64,000 nt of DNA. Source: Novosphingobium clariflavum (GTDB lineage: Bacteria > Pseudomonadota > Alphaproteobacteria > Sphingomonadales > Sphingomonadaceae). The stretch covers positions 248,001-312,000 of the forward strand of contig NZ_JAPCWC010000002.1 in assembly GCF_026420865.1 (NCBI RefSeq), given 5' to 3'. Positions 1 to 11,375 of the stretch are shown one piece after another (the stretch's first letter is position 1; every line of letters begins with the position of its first letter). Both the position numbers and the translations under genes were made by a program. Under the pieces are notes generated by a model that saw nothing but the letters and a program-made list of their open reading frames with translations, had not been told where the DNA came from and ran no database searches.

Positions 1-242
1 CGCAGCTGATCGAGCGAGGTCGGCTCCATGCCGTATTCCTCGAAAGGACGGCCGACCACGGCGTTGAGCCCCACCGAAGGGAACTTCTGGCCCTGGTAGA
101 CCCACAAGTCCTTGCCGTTCTCGTCCTGGATCAGGCGGGGCGCGGATTCCAGCGCGGCGCCGGAAAGATGGTTCCGGAACAGGTCGGGCGGCTCGCTGAT
201 GTGATCATCGACGCTGATCAGCACCATGTCGTTCATTTCCAT
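1..242 (-). CDS. Amidohydrolase family protein, N-terminal part (runs off the window)
   Basis: Only the first 80 or so residues are inside the window. The protein begins MEMNDMVLISVDDHISEPPD, and the DDHISEPPDLF segment is the N-terminal metal-binding strand typical of amidohydrolase-2 (TIM-barrel) metal-dependent hydrolases. These are common in sphingomonad and mycobacterial degradation clusters, where they act as decarboxylases or ring-cleavage hydrolases. The ATG at 242 is chosen because GGGAG lies 7 nt upstream; in-frame ATGs at 236 and 227 are alternatives. It is divergent from the acyl-CoA dehydrogenase at 460, so the 217 bp between them should hold both promoters. The substrate cannot be told from this fragment. 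Confidence 0.75.
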   Translation of the reverse strand, partial: MEMNDMVLISVDDHISEPPDLFRNHLSGAALESAPRLIQDENGKDLWVYQGQKFPSVGLNAVVGRPFEEYGMEPTSLDQL

Positions 243-459
243 CTCGGCACTCCCATCCGTTGCCGGGCCGGACGGTCCCGGCGGGCGCATCGTTCGCGGC
301 GCCTTGGACCGGGACGCTACGCCTCCCCTCTCCCGCCCACCAGCAGGGGCGCGGAGCTATCGCGCCCGCGATTGCGTGCCGGGGGCGATTGAACGGGGCG
401 GCGAGGTATGATGTTGACGAGGAAACACGAAAACCAAGAACCCCCGGGGAAAGCCTGAA

Positions 460-2670
460 ATGAACTTCGACCTCACCGACGAACAGGTCATGATGCGCGA
501 TACGTTCGCGCGCTTCCTCGACGAGAATTCGAGCATGGCACGCGTGCGCAAGGCGCAGGAAAGCGGCGGTTTCGACCACGCCCTGTGGACCGGCCTTGCC
601 GAGCTCGGCGCCTTTGCCATGCGCGTTCCCGAAGAAGCCGACGGCATGGGCCTTGGCCTGTTCGATGCCGGCCTGCTGATGGAGGAAGCCGGTCGCACGC
701 TCGCCTCCGGCCCGCTGGCCGAAGCGCTGGTGGCCACCCGCCTACTCGGCCTGCTGGGCGGTCAGGAAGACCTGCTGGCCGCGGCGCTCGGCGGCGAGGC
801 CGTTGTCACGATCGCCATGCAGGACATCGCCGCGTTCCCCCGGCAATGGGTCGCGGGCGGCCTCGTGGCGGGCGCGGTCATCGCGCGCAGGGATAACGCG
901 GTGGTGCTGGTCACGGTGCCCGCGGAAGCGCGGATCGCGGAGCCCACGCTTGCCACCACGGCTATTGCCGAACTTGATCTCGGTGCCTTGCCGGCAACCG
1001 TTCTGGCCAGCGGCGAAGACGCGCTGGCGCTCTTCGCTGCCGGGCGCGAGGAATGGAAGGTGCTGATGGCGCTGGCGCTGTCCGGCCTCAGCCGTGCGGC
1101 GCTGACGATGGCGGCGGACTATGCGGGGGAACGCAAGGCCTTCGGCGTGTTCATCGGCACGTTCCAGGCGCTCTCGCACCCGATGGCGGACCTGATCTGC
1201 GAGATCGATTCCGCCAAGTTCCTCGCCTGGCAGGCCATGCGCTCGATCGCCGATGGCGAGACGGCGGCAGGAGCCCAGGTTTCGCTTTCGGCATGGTACG
1301 CCGCCGGCGCCGCAGGCCGCACCGTGCGCCACGCGGTGCAGACCTTCGGCGGCATCGGCCTCACCACCGAGCATGACGTCCACCTCTATAACCTGCGCGC
1401 CAAGGCCTGGCCGCTGGTGGCGGGCGATCCCGAGGACTGGCTCGCCGAAGCCGGTCGCCGCCTCTACGCAGGCGAGCAGGCCAGCCTCCCGGATGTGGGC
1501 GACGTTCCGGTCGAGTTCGATCTCGGCGACGATGCGCGCGCGATCCAGCAGGAAATCCATGCATTCTTCGCCAGGAACGTCACCGACGAACAGCGCGAGA
1601 AGTTCCACTTCTCATGGGAAGGCCACAACCCGGTCATCCACAAACAGCTCGTCGAGGCGAACCTCGCCTATCTCCAGCTTCCCCAGGATGTCGGCGGGCG
1701 CGGGCTTGGCCCCTACGCGGTCACTGCGGCGCGCTCGGCCTTCGAGGAAGAGGGCTGGAGCAACCCGGTCGCCAACGTCGCCCAGATGGTGGCGCTCATC
1801 ATGTACCGCTTCGGCAGCGAGGACCTGAAGCGCCACGTGCTGTCCAAGGTGATGGCGGGCGAGGCGATCTGCTCGCTCGGCTATTCGGAGCCGGGCTGCG
1901 GATCGGACGTCTTTGCCGCGCAGTGCAAGGCCACCCAGCTCGAGGACGGGTCGTGGCGGATCGACGGCACCAAGATGTGGACCAGCGGCGCCAACCTGAC
2001 CGACTATGTGCTGATGCTCTGCCGCACCGACCCGGATGCGCCCAAGCACAAGGGGCTGACGATGTTCATCGTGCCGCTGAAGGCCGAAGGCGTCACCGTG
2101 CAGGGCGTCCACACCTTCATGGACGAGCGCACCAACATCACCTTCTACGACAACGTGCGCATCCCCGACACCTGGCGCCTGGGCGAGGTCAACGCGGGCG
2201 GGCGGACCATGGCGGCCAGCCTCGAACTCGAACACGGCGGCGGCTTTGCGAAAGTGCAGCGCGCGATGCTGGAGAACGCGGTGGAACTCTGCGAGGAAAT
2301 CCCCGTGGCAGGCGGCGGCAGGCTGATCGAAACGGCCAAGGCGCAGGCGCGGCTGGCGCGCACTTACGCCAATGTGCTCGCCTCCGAACTGATCGCCTAC
2401 CGCGCCAACTGGACGCAGGTCCACGGCAAGGGCAACGGTGCCTATGGCCCGATGGCGAAGATGTTCTCGTCCGAGCTGTTCATCACCGATTCCCGCGATC
2501 TGCTCGACCTGACGGCGCCCTACTCGCTGTCCAAGCGCAAGGGCGCGGCCAATGCACTCAACCTCGCCTATCGCCATGCCCACGGGACGACCATTTACGG
2601 CGGCACCAGCCAGGTGCACCGTTCGATGATCGCCGAAAAGGGCCTCGGCCTGCCGCGGTCCCGGAATTGA
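460..2670 (+). CDS. Fused two-domain acyl-CoA dehydrogenase (FadE34-like)
   Basis: This 736-residue flavoprotein contains two acyl-CoA dehydrogenase units in tandem. Residues 1 to about 350 form one unit, with the helical segment DYAGERKAFGVFIGTFQAL near 225. Residues about 365 to 736 form the second, with the FAD/substrate-side stretch GYSEPGCGSDVFAAQCKA and the C-terminal IYGGTSQVHRSMIAEKGLGL. Ordinary family members are about 380 residues, so this is a fusion, as in mycobacterial FadE34 used for steroid side chains. The classical MCAD-type catalytic Glu of the IYEGT motif is Gly here (IYGGT), so a base on another helix would be needed, as in the isovaleryl-type subgroup. It is the first gene of a rightward pair with the hydratase 13 nt downstream. 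Which acyl-CoA is oxidised is not known. Confidence 0.85.
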   Translation: MNFDLTDEQVMMRDTFARFLDENSSMARVRKAQESGGFDHALWTGLAELGAFAMRVPEEADGMGLGLFDAGLLMEEAGRTLASGPLAEALVATRLLGLLGGQEDLLAAALGGEAVVTIAMQDIAAFPRQWVAGGLVAGAVIARRDNAVVLVTVPAEARIAEPTLATTAIAELDLGALPATVLASGEDALALFAAGREEWKVLMALALSGLSRAALTMAADYAGERKAFGVFIGTFQALSHPMADLICEIDSAKFLAWQAMRSIADGETAAGAQVSLSAWYAAGAAGRTVRHAVQTFGGIGLTTEHDVHLYNLRAKAWPLVAGDPEDWLAEAGRRLYAGEQASLPDVGDVPVEFDLGDDARAIQQEIHAFFARNVTDEQREKFHFSWEGHNPVIHKQLVEANLAYLQLPQDVGGRGLGPYAVTAARSAFEEEGWSNPVANVAQMVALIMYRFGSEDLKRHVLSKVMAGEAICSLGYSEPGCGSDVFAAQCKATQLEDGSWRIDGTKMWTSGANLTDYVLMLCRTDPDAPKHKGLTMFIVPLKAEGVTVQGVHTFMDERTNITFYDNVRIPDTWRLGEVNAGGRTMAASLELEHGGGFAKVQRAMLENAVELCEEIPVAGGGRLIETAKAQARLARTYANVLASELIAYRANWTQVHGKGNGAYGPMAKMFSSELFITDSRDLLDLTAPYSLSKRKGAANALNLAYRHAHGTTIYGGTSQVHRSMIAEKGLGLPRSRN

Positions 2671-2683
2671 AGGGGGGGATACG

Positions 2684-3502
2684 ATGACCGAAGAAGCACC
2701 GCACCTGCTCACGCAAGATGTCGACGGCATCCTGATCGCCACGCTCAACCGGCCCGACAAGCTCAACGCGATCAGCCGCCAGATGATGGACCTGCTGACC
2801 GAGGCGGTACTGCGCTTTCGCGAGACGCCCGAACTGAAGGTCATGCTGATCCGCTCGGCCGGGCGCTACTTCAGTTCCGGCGCGGACTTGCGAGGCGGCA
2901 ACCAGAACATCGTCTCGCCCGTATCGACCGGCGGCAGCGCGCGCGGCATTCGCGAGAACCACCGGCTCAATCTCAACAACATGCAGCAGCTGTGGGACGA
3001 GATCGAGCATATCGAGAAGCCCTTCGTCGTCGCCCACCATGCCATGTGCGTGGGCGGCGGGCTGGAAATGAGCCTCTCGTGCGATTTCCGCCTTGCCGCC
3101 AGGAGCGCATCCTACGCCTTTCCCGAAGGGCTGTTCGGCGTGCTCCCCGCATCGGGCGGCGTCTCCCGCCTCACCCGCATCTGCGGGCCGCACTGGGCGC
3201 GCTGGCTGATCATGGCAAACAAGCCTGCCCCGGCGGACATGGCCCTGACCATGGGGCTGGTCCATCAGGTCTACGAGGACGAGACCTTCGAGGCGGACGT
3301 CATGGCGTTCTGCCGCCACCTTGCCAAACAGAATCCCGAGCAGATGGGTGCGGCCAAGGTCGCCATCGAACTCAGCGCCGAAGTGGGCCGCGACAGCGCC
3401 CGCCACATCGAGCGCATGGCCAACAGCGCGCTGATGCTCAACCCGGACTATATTCGCGGCATGGAAGAATATCTGAAGGGCGTGGGCGGCAAGAGGACGT
3501 AG
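2684..3502 (+). CDS. Enoyl-CoA hydratase/isomerase family protein
   Basis: This 272-residue crotonase-fold protein probably hydrates the enoyl-CoA made by the preceding acyl-CoA dehydrogenase. The oxyanion-hole region SSGADLRGG (about 64-72) and the stretch CVGGGLEMSLSCDF (122-135) are clear. Both catalytic glutamates of true hydratases are present: Glu128 in GGGLEM and Glu148 in FPEG, exactly 20 residues apart as in rat mitochondrial enoyl-CoA hydratase. The ATG has a run of seven G residues as its ribosome-binding site. The two-gene rightward operon ends in a hairpin at 3511-3550. Isomerase or lyase activity cannot be excluded, because the fold serves many reactions. Confidence 0.85.
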   Translation: MTEEAPHLLTQDVDGILIATLNRPDKLNAISRQMMDLLTEAVLRFRETPELKVMLIRSAGRYFSSGADLRGGNQNIVSPVSTGGSARGIRENHRLNLNNMQQLWDEIEHIEKPFVVAHHAMCVGGGLEMSLSCDFRLAARSASYAFPEGLFGVLPASGGVSRLTRICGPHWARWLIMANKPAPADMALTMGLVHQVYEDETFEADVMAFCRHLAKQNPEQMGAAKVAIELSAEVGRDSARHIERMANSALMLNPDYIRGMEEYLKGVGGKRT

Positions 3503-3510
3503 GGGCCCAC

Positions 3511-3550
3511 CCTGATCCCGCCCCCGCGCAGGCGGGGGCGGCATATCAGG
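3511..3550. terminator. Two-step inverted repeat between convergent genes
   Basis: A 10-bp stem CCGCCCCCGC/GCGGGGGCGG (3518-3527 with 3532-3541, loop GCAG) is enclosed by a second pairing CCTGAT/ATCAGG (3511-3516 with 3545-3550). There is no T-run on either side. It sits between the stop codons of the hydratase and the convergent TetR gene, so a bidirectional terminator or transcript-end stabiliser is likely. It could also be a dispersed intergenic repeat. Confidence 0.6.
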
Positions 3551-4328
3551 CCGAACTCACCCCGCCACCCGCTCCCGCATGTCGCGGATCGCCAGTTCCA
3601 TCAGCCGCGCGTTGACCTCCAGCAGGCTTTCCTCGCGCCGCCCCGGCAGCGTGCCGAGGATGCGGCGCAAGCGCCTGTCGGTCGCCAGCGTGATCGAGCG
3701 TTCGATCCCCGTCATCAGCGTCGTCGCCATCAGCACCGCCGTGTCACCCAGCGTCCCGCGCGGGTCCATCTGCGCCACGAACAGGCCGATCAGCGGCCGG
3801 GTCGAGTTCACGCGCTGGTGCATGATGCGCACGTCGAACTGATCCGCCAATGAGTTGCGCAAGTGCAGCAGGCCGGTGTGCTTGGCCCAGAACGCGTGAT
3901 AGGCCCGCACGAAGTCCATGGCCCGCGCATTGAGGTCCGCGTCGGGCCAATGGTCGCGGGCCAGCACGAAATACTCGTCCTGCGCCGAGCCCATCACCGG
4001 CTCCAGCACCGCGAGCAGCAGTTCGGTGAAGTCAGTGAAGTAGTTGTAGATCGACGTCATGCCGATGCCGACCGTCCGGGCCACGGCCCCCAGCGTCACC
4101 GGCTCGTCGGTCTTCTCGACAAGCTCGATGGTGGCGGCAAGGATACGCTCACGCGTGACGCGCCCCTTGCGCCCCAGCTTCTGCCCGTGGAGGTTATGGC
4201 TGACCGCCGCCGAAGCGTCGGTGACCGCGGCGGCGAGATGCGGCGGGACAGCCGGGGATCCGGTGTCCTCGCCGCCGTTCTCTTCCGAAGTGTCGCTTCC
4301 CAGAACGGCCTCGTCCGAGCCGTCTGCG

Positions 4329-5810
<1,482 letters not shown>

Positions 5811-5857
5811 CGTGTGATCCTTGGCGGGAATGGCGTGTTGCAGGGTTTCGGTATCGC

Positions 5858-6595
5858 TCATGGGTGGCGCGCTCCCACCGAAACGTGGAGCACACGCACG
5901 TCGGGCGGCAGATCGATGACCGAGCGGAACACCCCGGTGACGTTCTCGGTCTGCGAGATAGGCCGCGCGCGCAGGTCGATGCCGTTGGCGGCGCAGCCCT
6001 GATGGAAACGCATCGCGGCATCGGGATTCCAGCCCGGCGCGGCCTTGCCCGCTTCGTACATCGGCCCGGCGCGCACGGTGGTGACGCGGATTCCGGCAGG
6101 CTCCAGTTCTTCCACCAGCGCTTCGGTGAAGCGCTCTAGGCCGGCCTTGGTGCACTGGTAGAGCGAGAGCATCACGAAAGGCACGGCGACGGATTCGCTG
6201 CCCACGTTGATGATCTGCCCGCCCTTTTCCATCATCGGGATGGCCGCGCGGCAGCAGTAGATCGGGCCATTGAGATTGGTGGCGATGATACCGTCGATCT
6301 GCGCGTCGCTTGCCTCGGCCACGGTGAACGGTTCGTAGACCGCGGCATTGTTGATCAGCACATCGATCTTCGGGTGCTTTTGCGCAATCGCGGCGAAGGC
6401 CTGGCGCACGGAATCGGCGCTGGCCACGTCGCACTCCACCGCCATGGCTGCCGGACCGATCTCGTCCGCCAGTTCCTGCACCTTGGACAGCGTGCGCCCC
6501 AGCAGGATCACGGTTTCCCCTTCACCGGCGAAACGCCTTGCCAGCGCGCGGCCGAGGCCCGCCCCGGCGCCAGTGATCACGATCGTCTTACCCAC
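5858..6595 (-). CDS. Short-chain dehydrogenase/reductase
   Basis: A 245-residue classical SDR. The N-terminal nucleotide motif TGAGAGLG follows VGKTIVI, then NNAA (about residue 75), the catalytic Ser in NVGSES and the catalytic Tyr-Lys pair in YQCTK. The proposed start is GTG at 6595, preceded closely by GGGAGG; no ATG suits the fold, because the next upstream one adds 16 unrelated residues. It is the first gene of the SDR-aldehyde dehydrogenase-TetR leftward run, behind the MarR gene. An alcohol or keto substrate processed before the aldehyde dehydrogenase is the natural guess. Confidence 0.85.
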   Translation of the reverse strand: MGKTIVITGAGAGLGRALARRFAGEGETVILLGRTLSKVQELADEIGPAAMAVECDVASADSVRQAFAAIAQKHPKIDVLINNAAVYEPFTVAEASDAQIDGIIATNLNGPIYCCRAAIPMMEKGGQIINVGSESVAVPFVMLSLYQCTKAGLERFTEALVEELEPAGIRVTTVRAGPMYEAGKAAPGWNPDAAMRFHQGCAANGIDLRARPISQTENVTGVFRSVIDLPPDVRVLHVSVGARHP

Positions 6596-6736
6596 GCATC
6601 CTCCCGCTCTTACGGCTTTCGAGTGCCGGTGCTTTCCCGGCACGATTTCCCGAACTCTACCCCTTGCGCAAGGCGCCGCCTATCGCGGCCACGATGGTTG
6701 GGCGGGACCGTCCCGGCGATACCGCGCGGCACGCAT

Positions 6737-7183
6737 TCACCCCTGCACGGCGCTGTCCGAAATCCGGTTGCGCGTCAGATTGGCGTGCATCGTCTCCAGC
6801 AATTCGAACAGATGCTGCTTGTCCGCATCCGGCATGCCTTCCAGCGCCAGATCGGCGGTCTCGTCCGCCAGGGGCTGCAGCTGTTCCAGCAATTCGCGGC
6901 CGCGCGGCGTCAGGTAGAGCCGCCAGGCGCGCCGGTCTGCCGGATCGGCCCTGCGTTCGACCAGCCCGCCGTCCTGCATCCGATCGATCATGCGCCCGGC
7001 GGTGATCGGCTCCACTTCCAGAATTTCGGCGAGGCCGCCCTGATGGATTCCTTCCATGCGGTGAAGCTCGCTGAGGACCTGCCATTGCGGCCGGGTCACG
7101 CCGATCGCCCGCGCCTGCTCATCGAAAGACCGGCGCATCAGGCGCGCCACGTGCGACAGGACGGTGCCGATCTTGCGTTCCAT
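6737..7183 (-). CDS. MarR family transcriptional regulator
   Basis: A 148-residue winged-helix regulator of standard MarR length. VTRPQWQVLSELHRMEG is followed by the recognition-helix region LAEILEVEPITAGRMIDRM, then the wing with the conserved DPADRRAWRLYLTPRG. MarR proteins bind palindromic operators as dimers and release them on binding aromatic or other small ligands. It lies between the SDR/aldehyde dehydrogenase genes and the acyl-CoA ligase group on the same strand, so it may control either. The Shine-Dalgarno sequence before the ATG is weak. Confidence 0.88.
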   Translation of the reverse strand: MERKIGTVLSHVARLMRRSFDEQARAIGVTRPQWQVLSELHRMEGIHQGGLAEILEVEPITAGRMIDRMQDGGLVERRADPADRRAWRLYLTPRGRELLEQLQPLADETADLALEGMPDADKQHLFELLETMHANLTRNRISDSAVQG

Positions 7184-7280
7184 TGCCCGTTAAATACGTG
7201 GCTTGCTCAGGACTAGCGAATGAAATTGCTTGCCGCTGCGCAGCAAGCGCCCCGGCGCTGGCGCCTCAAGCCCTGGCGCC

Positions 7281-7697
7281 TCAAGTTCTGACCATGTCCA
7301 CGATCAGGCGCGAGAGTGTCTGCCTGGCGATCTTCCAGCCATCGGCGGTACGCACGTAGGTCTCGTGATAATGGCCGTACCCGGTCAGCGCGAAGCTGTC
7401 CTTCACCACGCGGTCCTGCATGGCCCAGACCACGTCGGCGCCGTCGCCGTGAAAGGTGATTTCGGGCGAGTGGACCTGATGCGCGGTCCTGGCATCGGCG
7501 AGCGAGTGGCGCACCATCGCGACAAAGGCATCGCGCCCCTGCTCCAGCGTGCCCCCGGCGGGGCGCGTGTCGATCTCGCAATCCTCGGTGAACAGCGCCG
7601 CCCAGCCGTCCCAGTCCTTGGAATCGAGCAGGCGGCAATAGCGCGCCTTGAGATTGCAGATCTCCAGCCAGTCCTCGAAACCCGGCATCTGTGTCAT
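7281..7697 (-). CDS. SnoaL-like (NTF2-fold) protein
   Basis: A 138-residue protein with the cone-shaped alpha+beta fold pattern of SnoaL-like polyketide cyclases and dehydratases. The opening helix EDWLEICNLKARYCRLLDSKDW is followed by FTEDCEIDTR, ITFHGDGADVVW and the closing YVRTADGWKIARQTLSRL. Relatives act as small-molecule isomerases or dehydratases in steroid, bile-acid and terpene pathways, or have no known activity. GAGGGG lies 9 nt before the ATG, and the gene starts 12 nt after the acyl-CoA ligase stop, so the two are probably co-transcribed. Confidence 0.75.
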   Translation of the reverse strand: MTQMPGFEDWLEICNLKARYCRLLDSKDWDGWAALFTEDCEIDTRPAGGTLEQGRDAFVAMVRHSLADARTAHQVHSPEITFHGDGADVVWAMQDRVVKDSFALTGYGHYHETYVRTADGWKIARQTLSRLIVDMVRT

Positions 7698-7709
7698 GCT
7701 GTTCGCCCC

Positions 7710-9410
7710 TCAACCCGGCGTGGTTTCCGCTTCCAGCCGCTCGGCGGCCAGCTTGCGCAGGTCCGCGGTCTTGATCTTGGCACTGCCGGTGGTCTTGAGG
7801 TCGCCCTCGGCCACGAACAGCACCTTGCGCGGCACTTTGTAGCTGGCGAGCTTTTCCCTGGCGAAATCGCGGATCGATCCGGCATCGGGGCGCGCGCCCT
7901 CGACCGGGACGATGCAGGAGACCACCAGTTCGCCCAGCAGATCGTCCGGCACGCCCACGGTCTGCACCATCTTCACTTCGGGATGGGCACGGATCACATC
8001 GTCGATCTCCAGCGGAGAGACGTTGGCGCCGCCGGTCTTGATGATGTCGTTGAGGCGCCCTTCCCAGAACAGGCGACCGGCTGCGTCGAGATAACCGCCA
8101 TCCGCCGTGCGCAGGAAGCCATCCTCGTCGAGTGTCTCGTCGAGCGGCACGCCGAGATAGCCGAGCATCAGCGTCGGCCCCTTGACGGCGATCTCGCCGC
8201 GTTCGCCCAGCGGCATCGTTGCGCCGGTCATGGGATCGACGATCTTGATCGTGGCGCCGGCAGTGGGCAGCCCGTGCGACTTGCCCGCCACCTCCTCGCT
8301 GGTGCCCGCCGGGAAGACGGAGATCAGCGTGAAGGTCTCGGTATTGCCGAAGGCCTGCGCCGGTTCGCGCCAGGTCGTCGAAATCGTGGGATGCTGGGCG
8401 CAAGGCGTCAGCGCATCGAGATGGACCATCGACGACAGGTCGACGGTCTCGTAATTGGGCGCGGCCATCAGCTGGGCCCACTGGTGCGGCCAGGCGAGGA
8501 TCATCGTCGCCCGCTCCGCCTCCATCAGCGCCAGCGCCTCCCCGGCATCGAACCAGCGCTGGAGCACCAGCGAACCGCCCGAACCGAGCGTGCCGCCCAG
8601 CGCCATCGCGAAGTTGCCCGACCAGAAGAAACCGTTGGCCGACCAGGTGCGCGGCGGCTCCTGAACCGCGTACCACTGCGGCCAGCGCCAGAGTTGCAGG
8701 CAGACGCCGCGATGGGCCGAAAGGATGCCCTTGGCCTTGCCGGTGGAACCCGAGGAAAAGAACAGCACGCCGGGATCGCTCGGCTGGACCGTGGCGGCCG
8801 CCGCTTCGACCAGTGCCGGATCGACGCTCTCGCCGCGCGCGAGGAACGTTTGCCAGCCCTCGATCGCGCCGAGGCCTTCATCGCTGTCGATCACGGCGAG
8901 GTGGCGCAGGAACGGGAACGTGGTGGAGGCGACTTCGCCGGGCCTGGCCGAGCCGATCTGCGGTTCGAGATCGACGAGGGTCTGCGCGAAGTCCTTCTTG
9001 AGCACCTGCCGTTCAAGCAGCAGCACCGAACAGCCGCCCATCTGCAGCACGGTTTCCAGTTCCGCAGGGGTGGAGAAGGTACTCACCGTCATCGCCACGC
9101 CGCCCGCCAGCGCGGTGCCGAACACGCTGGAGAGGAATTCCAGCCGGTTGGTCGCCAGCACCCCGACACGGGTGCCCTTGCCGACCCCGCAGGCGACGAG
9201 CGCGCGGGCGACTTCCATCGAGCGCGCCCAGAGGTCGTCGTAGGTCCAGCGCTCCACCCGGCCATCGAGATGGATCACCGCAGCCTCCGCCGGACCGTGG
9301 CGCTGCGTGACCTCGCGGAGGAACCCGCCCAGCGTCAGCGGGCCGATGCCCTGCTCTTCCGCCAGCGGAATTCCGCGCGCAATGGACAGACCCTGCGTGA
9401 CTTCGACCAT
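7710..9410 (-). CDS. AMP-dependent acyl-CoA synthetase (ligase)
   Basis: A 566-residue adenylate-forming enzyme that would activate a carboxylic acid with ATP and CoA. Motifs in order are the phosphate loop FFSSGSTGKAKG (about residue 228), FGNTETFT (about 354), RTADGGYLD (about 436), the hinge GRLNDIIKTGGANVSP (about 452) and the C-terminal catalytic Lys context TGSAKIK. The TGG-A-N wording of the hinge is that of feruloyl/long-chain-type ligases rather than acetyl-CoA synthetase. It precedes the SnoaL-like gene and follows the AcuI-like gene on the same strand. With the acyl-CoA dehydrogenase and hydratase nearby, it would start a beta-oxidation-like route. Confidence 0.88.
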   Translation of the reverse strand: MVEVTQGLSIARGIPLAEEQGIGPLTLGGFLREVTQRHGPAEAAVIHLDGRVERWTYDDLWARSMEVARALVACGVGKGTRVGVLATNRLEFLSSVFGTALAGGVAMTVSTFSTPAELETVLQMGGCSVLLLERQVLKKDFAQTLVDLEPQIGSARPGEVASTTFPFLRHLAVIDSDEGLGAIEGWQTFLARGESVDPALVEAAAATVQPSDPGVLFFSSGSTGKAKGILSAHRGVCLQLWRWPQWYAVQEPPRTWSANGFFWSGNFAMALGGTLGSGGSLVLQRWFDAGEALALMEAERATMILAWPHQWAQLMAAPNYETVDLSSMVHLDALTPCAQHPTISTTWREPAQAFGNTETFTLISVFPAGTSEEVAGKSHGLPTAGATIKIVDPMTGATMPLGERGEIAVKGPTLMLGYLGVPLDETLDEDGFLRTADGGYLDAAGRLFWEGRLNDIIKTGGANVSPLEIDDVIRAHPEVKMVQTVGVPDDLLGELVVSCIVPVEGARPDAGSIRDFAREKLASYKVPRKVLFVAEGDLKTTGSAKIKTADLRKLAAERLEAETTPG

Positions 9411-9508
9411 GCCTTCCTCGCCATCCTTGCAGGGCCGTGCGCCCTTTCTCCCAACGATGCTCTGGCGCGGCGGGCGCCCCCCTCAAACCGCCCGCCGCGC
9501 CGGCTGCA

Positions 9509-10492
<984 letters not shown>

Positions 10493-10633
10493 GGCATACT
10501 CCCTCAAGGGCCGCTTTGGAGCCCGGCGATGCAGGCCCTAGCTGAAAGGGAATATGCATGGCCCCGTCAATGCCGCCGCCCCATGCCATCGCCTAGGCGA
10601 AGCGCCATCACGGACAGGGTATCGGCCCAGCGG

Positions 10634-11302
10634 TCAACCGCCGGGCGAGACCCCGTGCGCGGCCAGCAGGTCCGCCACTTTCGGGAACGCCTTGGCGCGC
10701 ATGGTGCCGTACATCGAAAGCCGCAGGATCTCGCGCGAATAGCGGCGCGACAATTCCCGCCGCTCGGCCTCGTCGGCAGCATGGGCGCGGGCAAGGATCG
10801 GCCAGAAGAACACGCCCGCAAGGTTCATCACCGAATAGACTTCGAAATCGATGCCGGGTTCGGCCAGATCGGTGCCTGCGAAGCGGCCGAGCGAGCCGCA
10901 ATACTCGCGCCAGAACGGATCCTGCGACGGATCCGGCGAGGCCAGCACCTGCTGGAGCCAGACACGGCAGATGTCGGGATTTTCCATCGCGAAATCGGCC
11001 AGCCGCTCGGTCAGCGACACGACGTCCACTTCCTCGACCTGGCGCTCTCCGACAGTTTCGGGATCGCCGAACACGGCGTGGAACAGCTTGTCGGACACCC
11101 ACTGGATGGTCGCCTCGATCAGCTTCTCGCGCGTTTCGAAATGCTGGTAGGCGGTCCCGCGATTGACCGCGGCGAGATGGGCGACGGCGGAGAGGCTGAC
11201 GCCCTCGGGCCCGTCCTTGGCGAGGAGGTTCGCCGCCGCATCCAGAATGACGGCGCGCGTCGCGACCGGATCGCGCGTCCTGCGCCGTGTTTTCGCCTCC
11301 AT
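10634..11302 (-). CDS. TetR family transcriptional regulator
   Basis: A 222-residue TetR regulator. After the basic start MEAKTRRRTRDP comes the HTH VSLSAVAHLAAVNRGTAYQHFETREKL, then an all-helical ligand domain. The ATG at 11302 follows GGGAGG by 9 nt; an upstream in-frame ATG at 11323 would place that site inside the gene. It is the first leftward gene before acuI, 141 bp away, and may control the acuI/acyl-CoA ligase group. Confidence 0.88.
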   Translation of the reverse strand: MEAKTRRRTRDPVATRAVILDAAANLLAKDGPEGVSLSAVAHLAAVNRGTAYQHFETREKLIEATIQWVSDKLFHAVFGDPETVGERQVEEVDVVSLTERLADFAMENPDICRVWLQQVLASPDPSQDPFWREYCGSLGRFAGTDLAEPGIDFEVYSVMNLAGVFFWPILARAHAADEAERRELSRRYSREILRLSMYGTMRAKAFPKVADLLAAHGVSPGG

Positions 11303-11375
11303 GCCCGCCCCTCCCGTTATCAAAGGGCGAGCATAGCGGCAGGCTTACTAATCGACAATGTTGATCAGCTTGACT

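Noticed and set aside
407..412. TATGAT as the -10 element for the acyl-CoA dehydrogenase gene
   Set aside because: The nearest TTGAAC is only 12 bp upstream and no other -35 fits, so the promoter call is not supported.
5811..6434. Open frame extending the aldehyde dehydrogenase far upstream
   Set aside because: It runs through the SDR gene on the same strand in another frame, is Arg-rich and not dehydrogenase-like; the start at 5810 has a good ribosome-binding site and gives family length.
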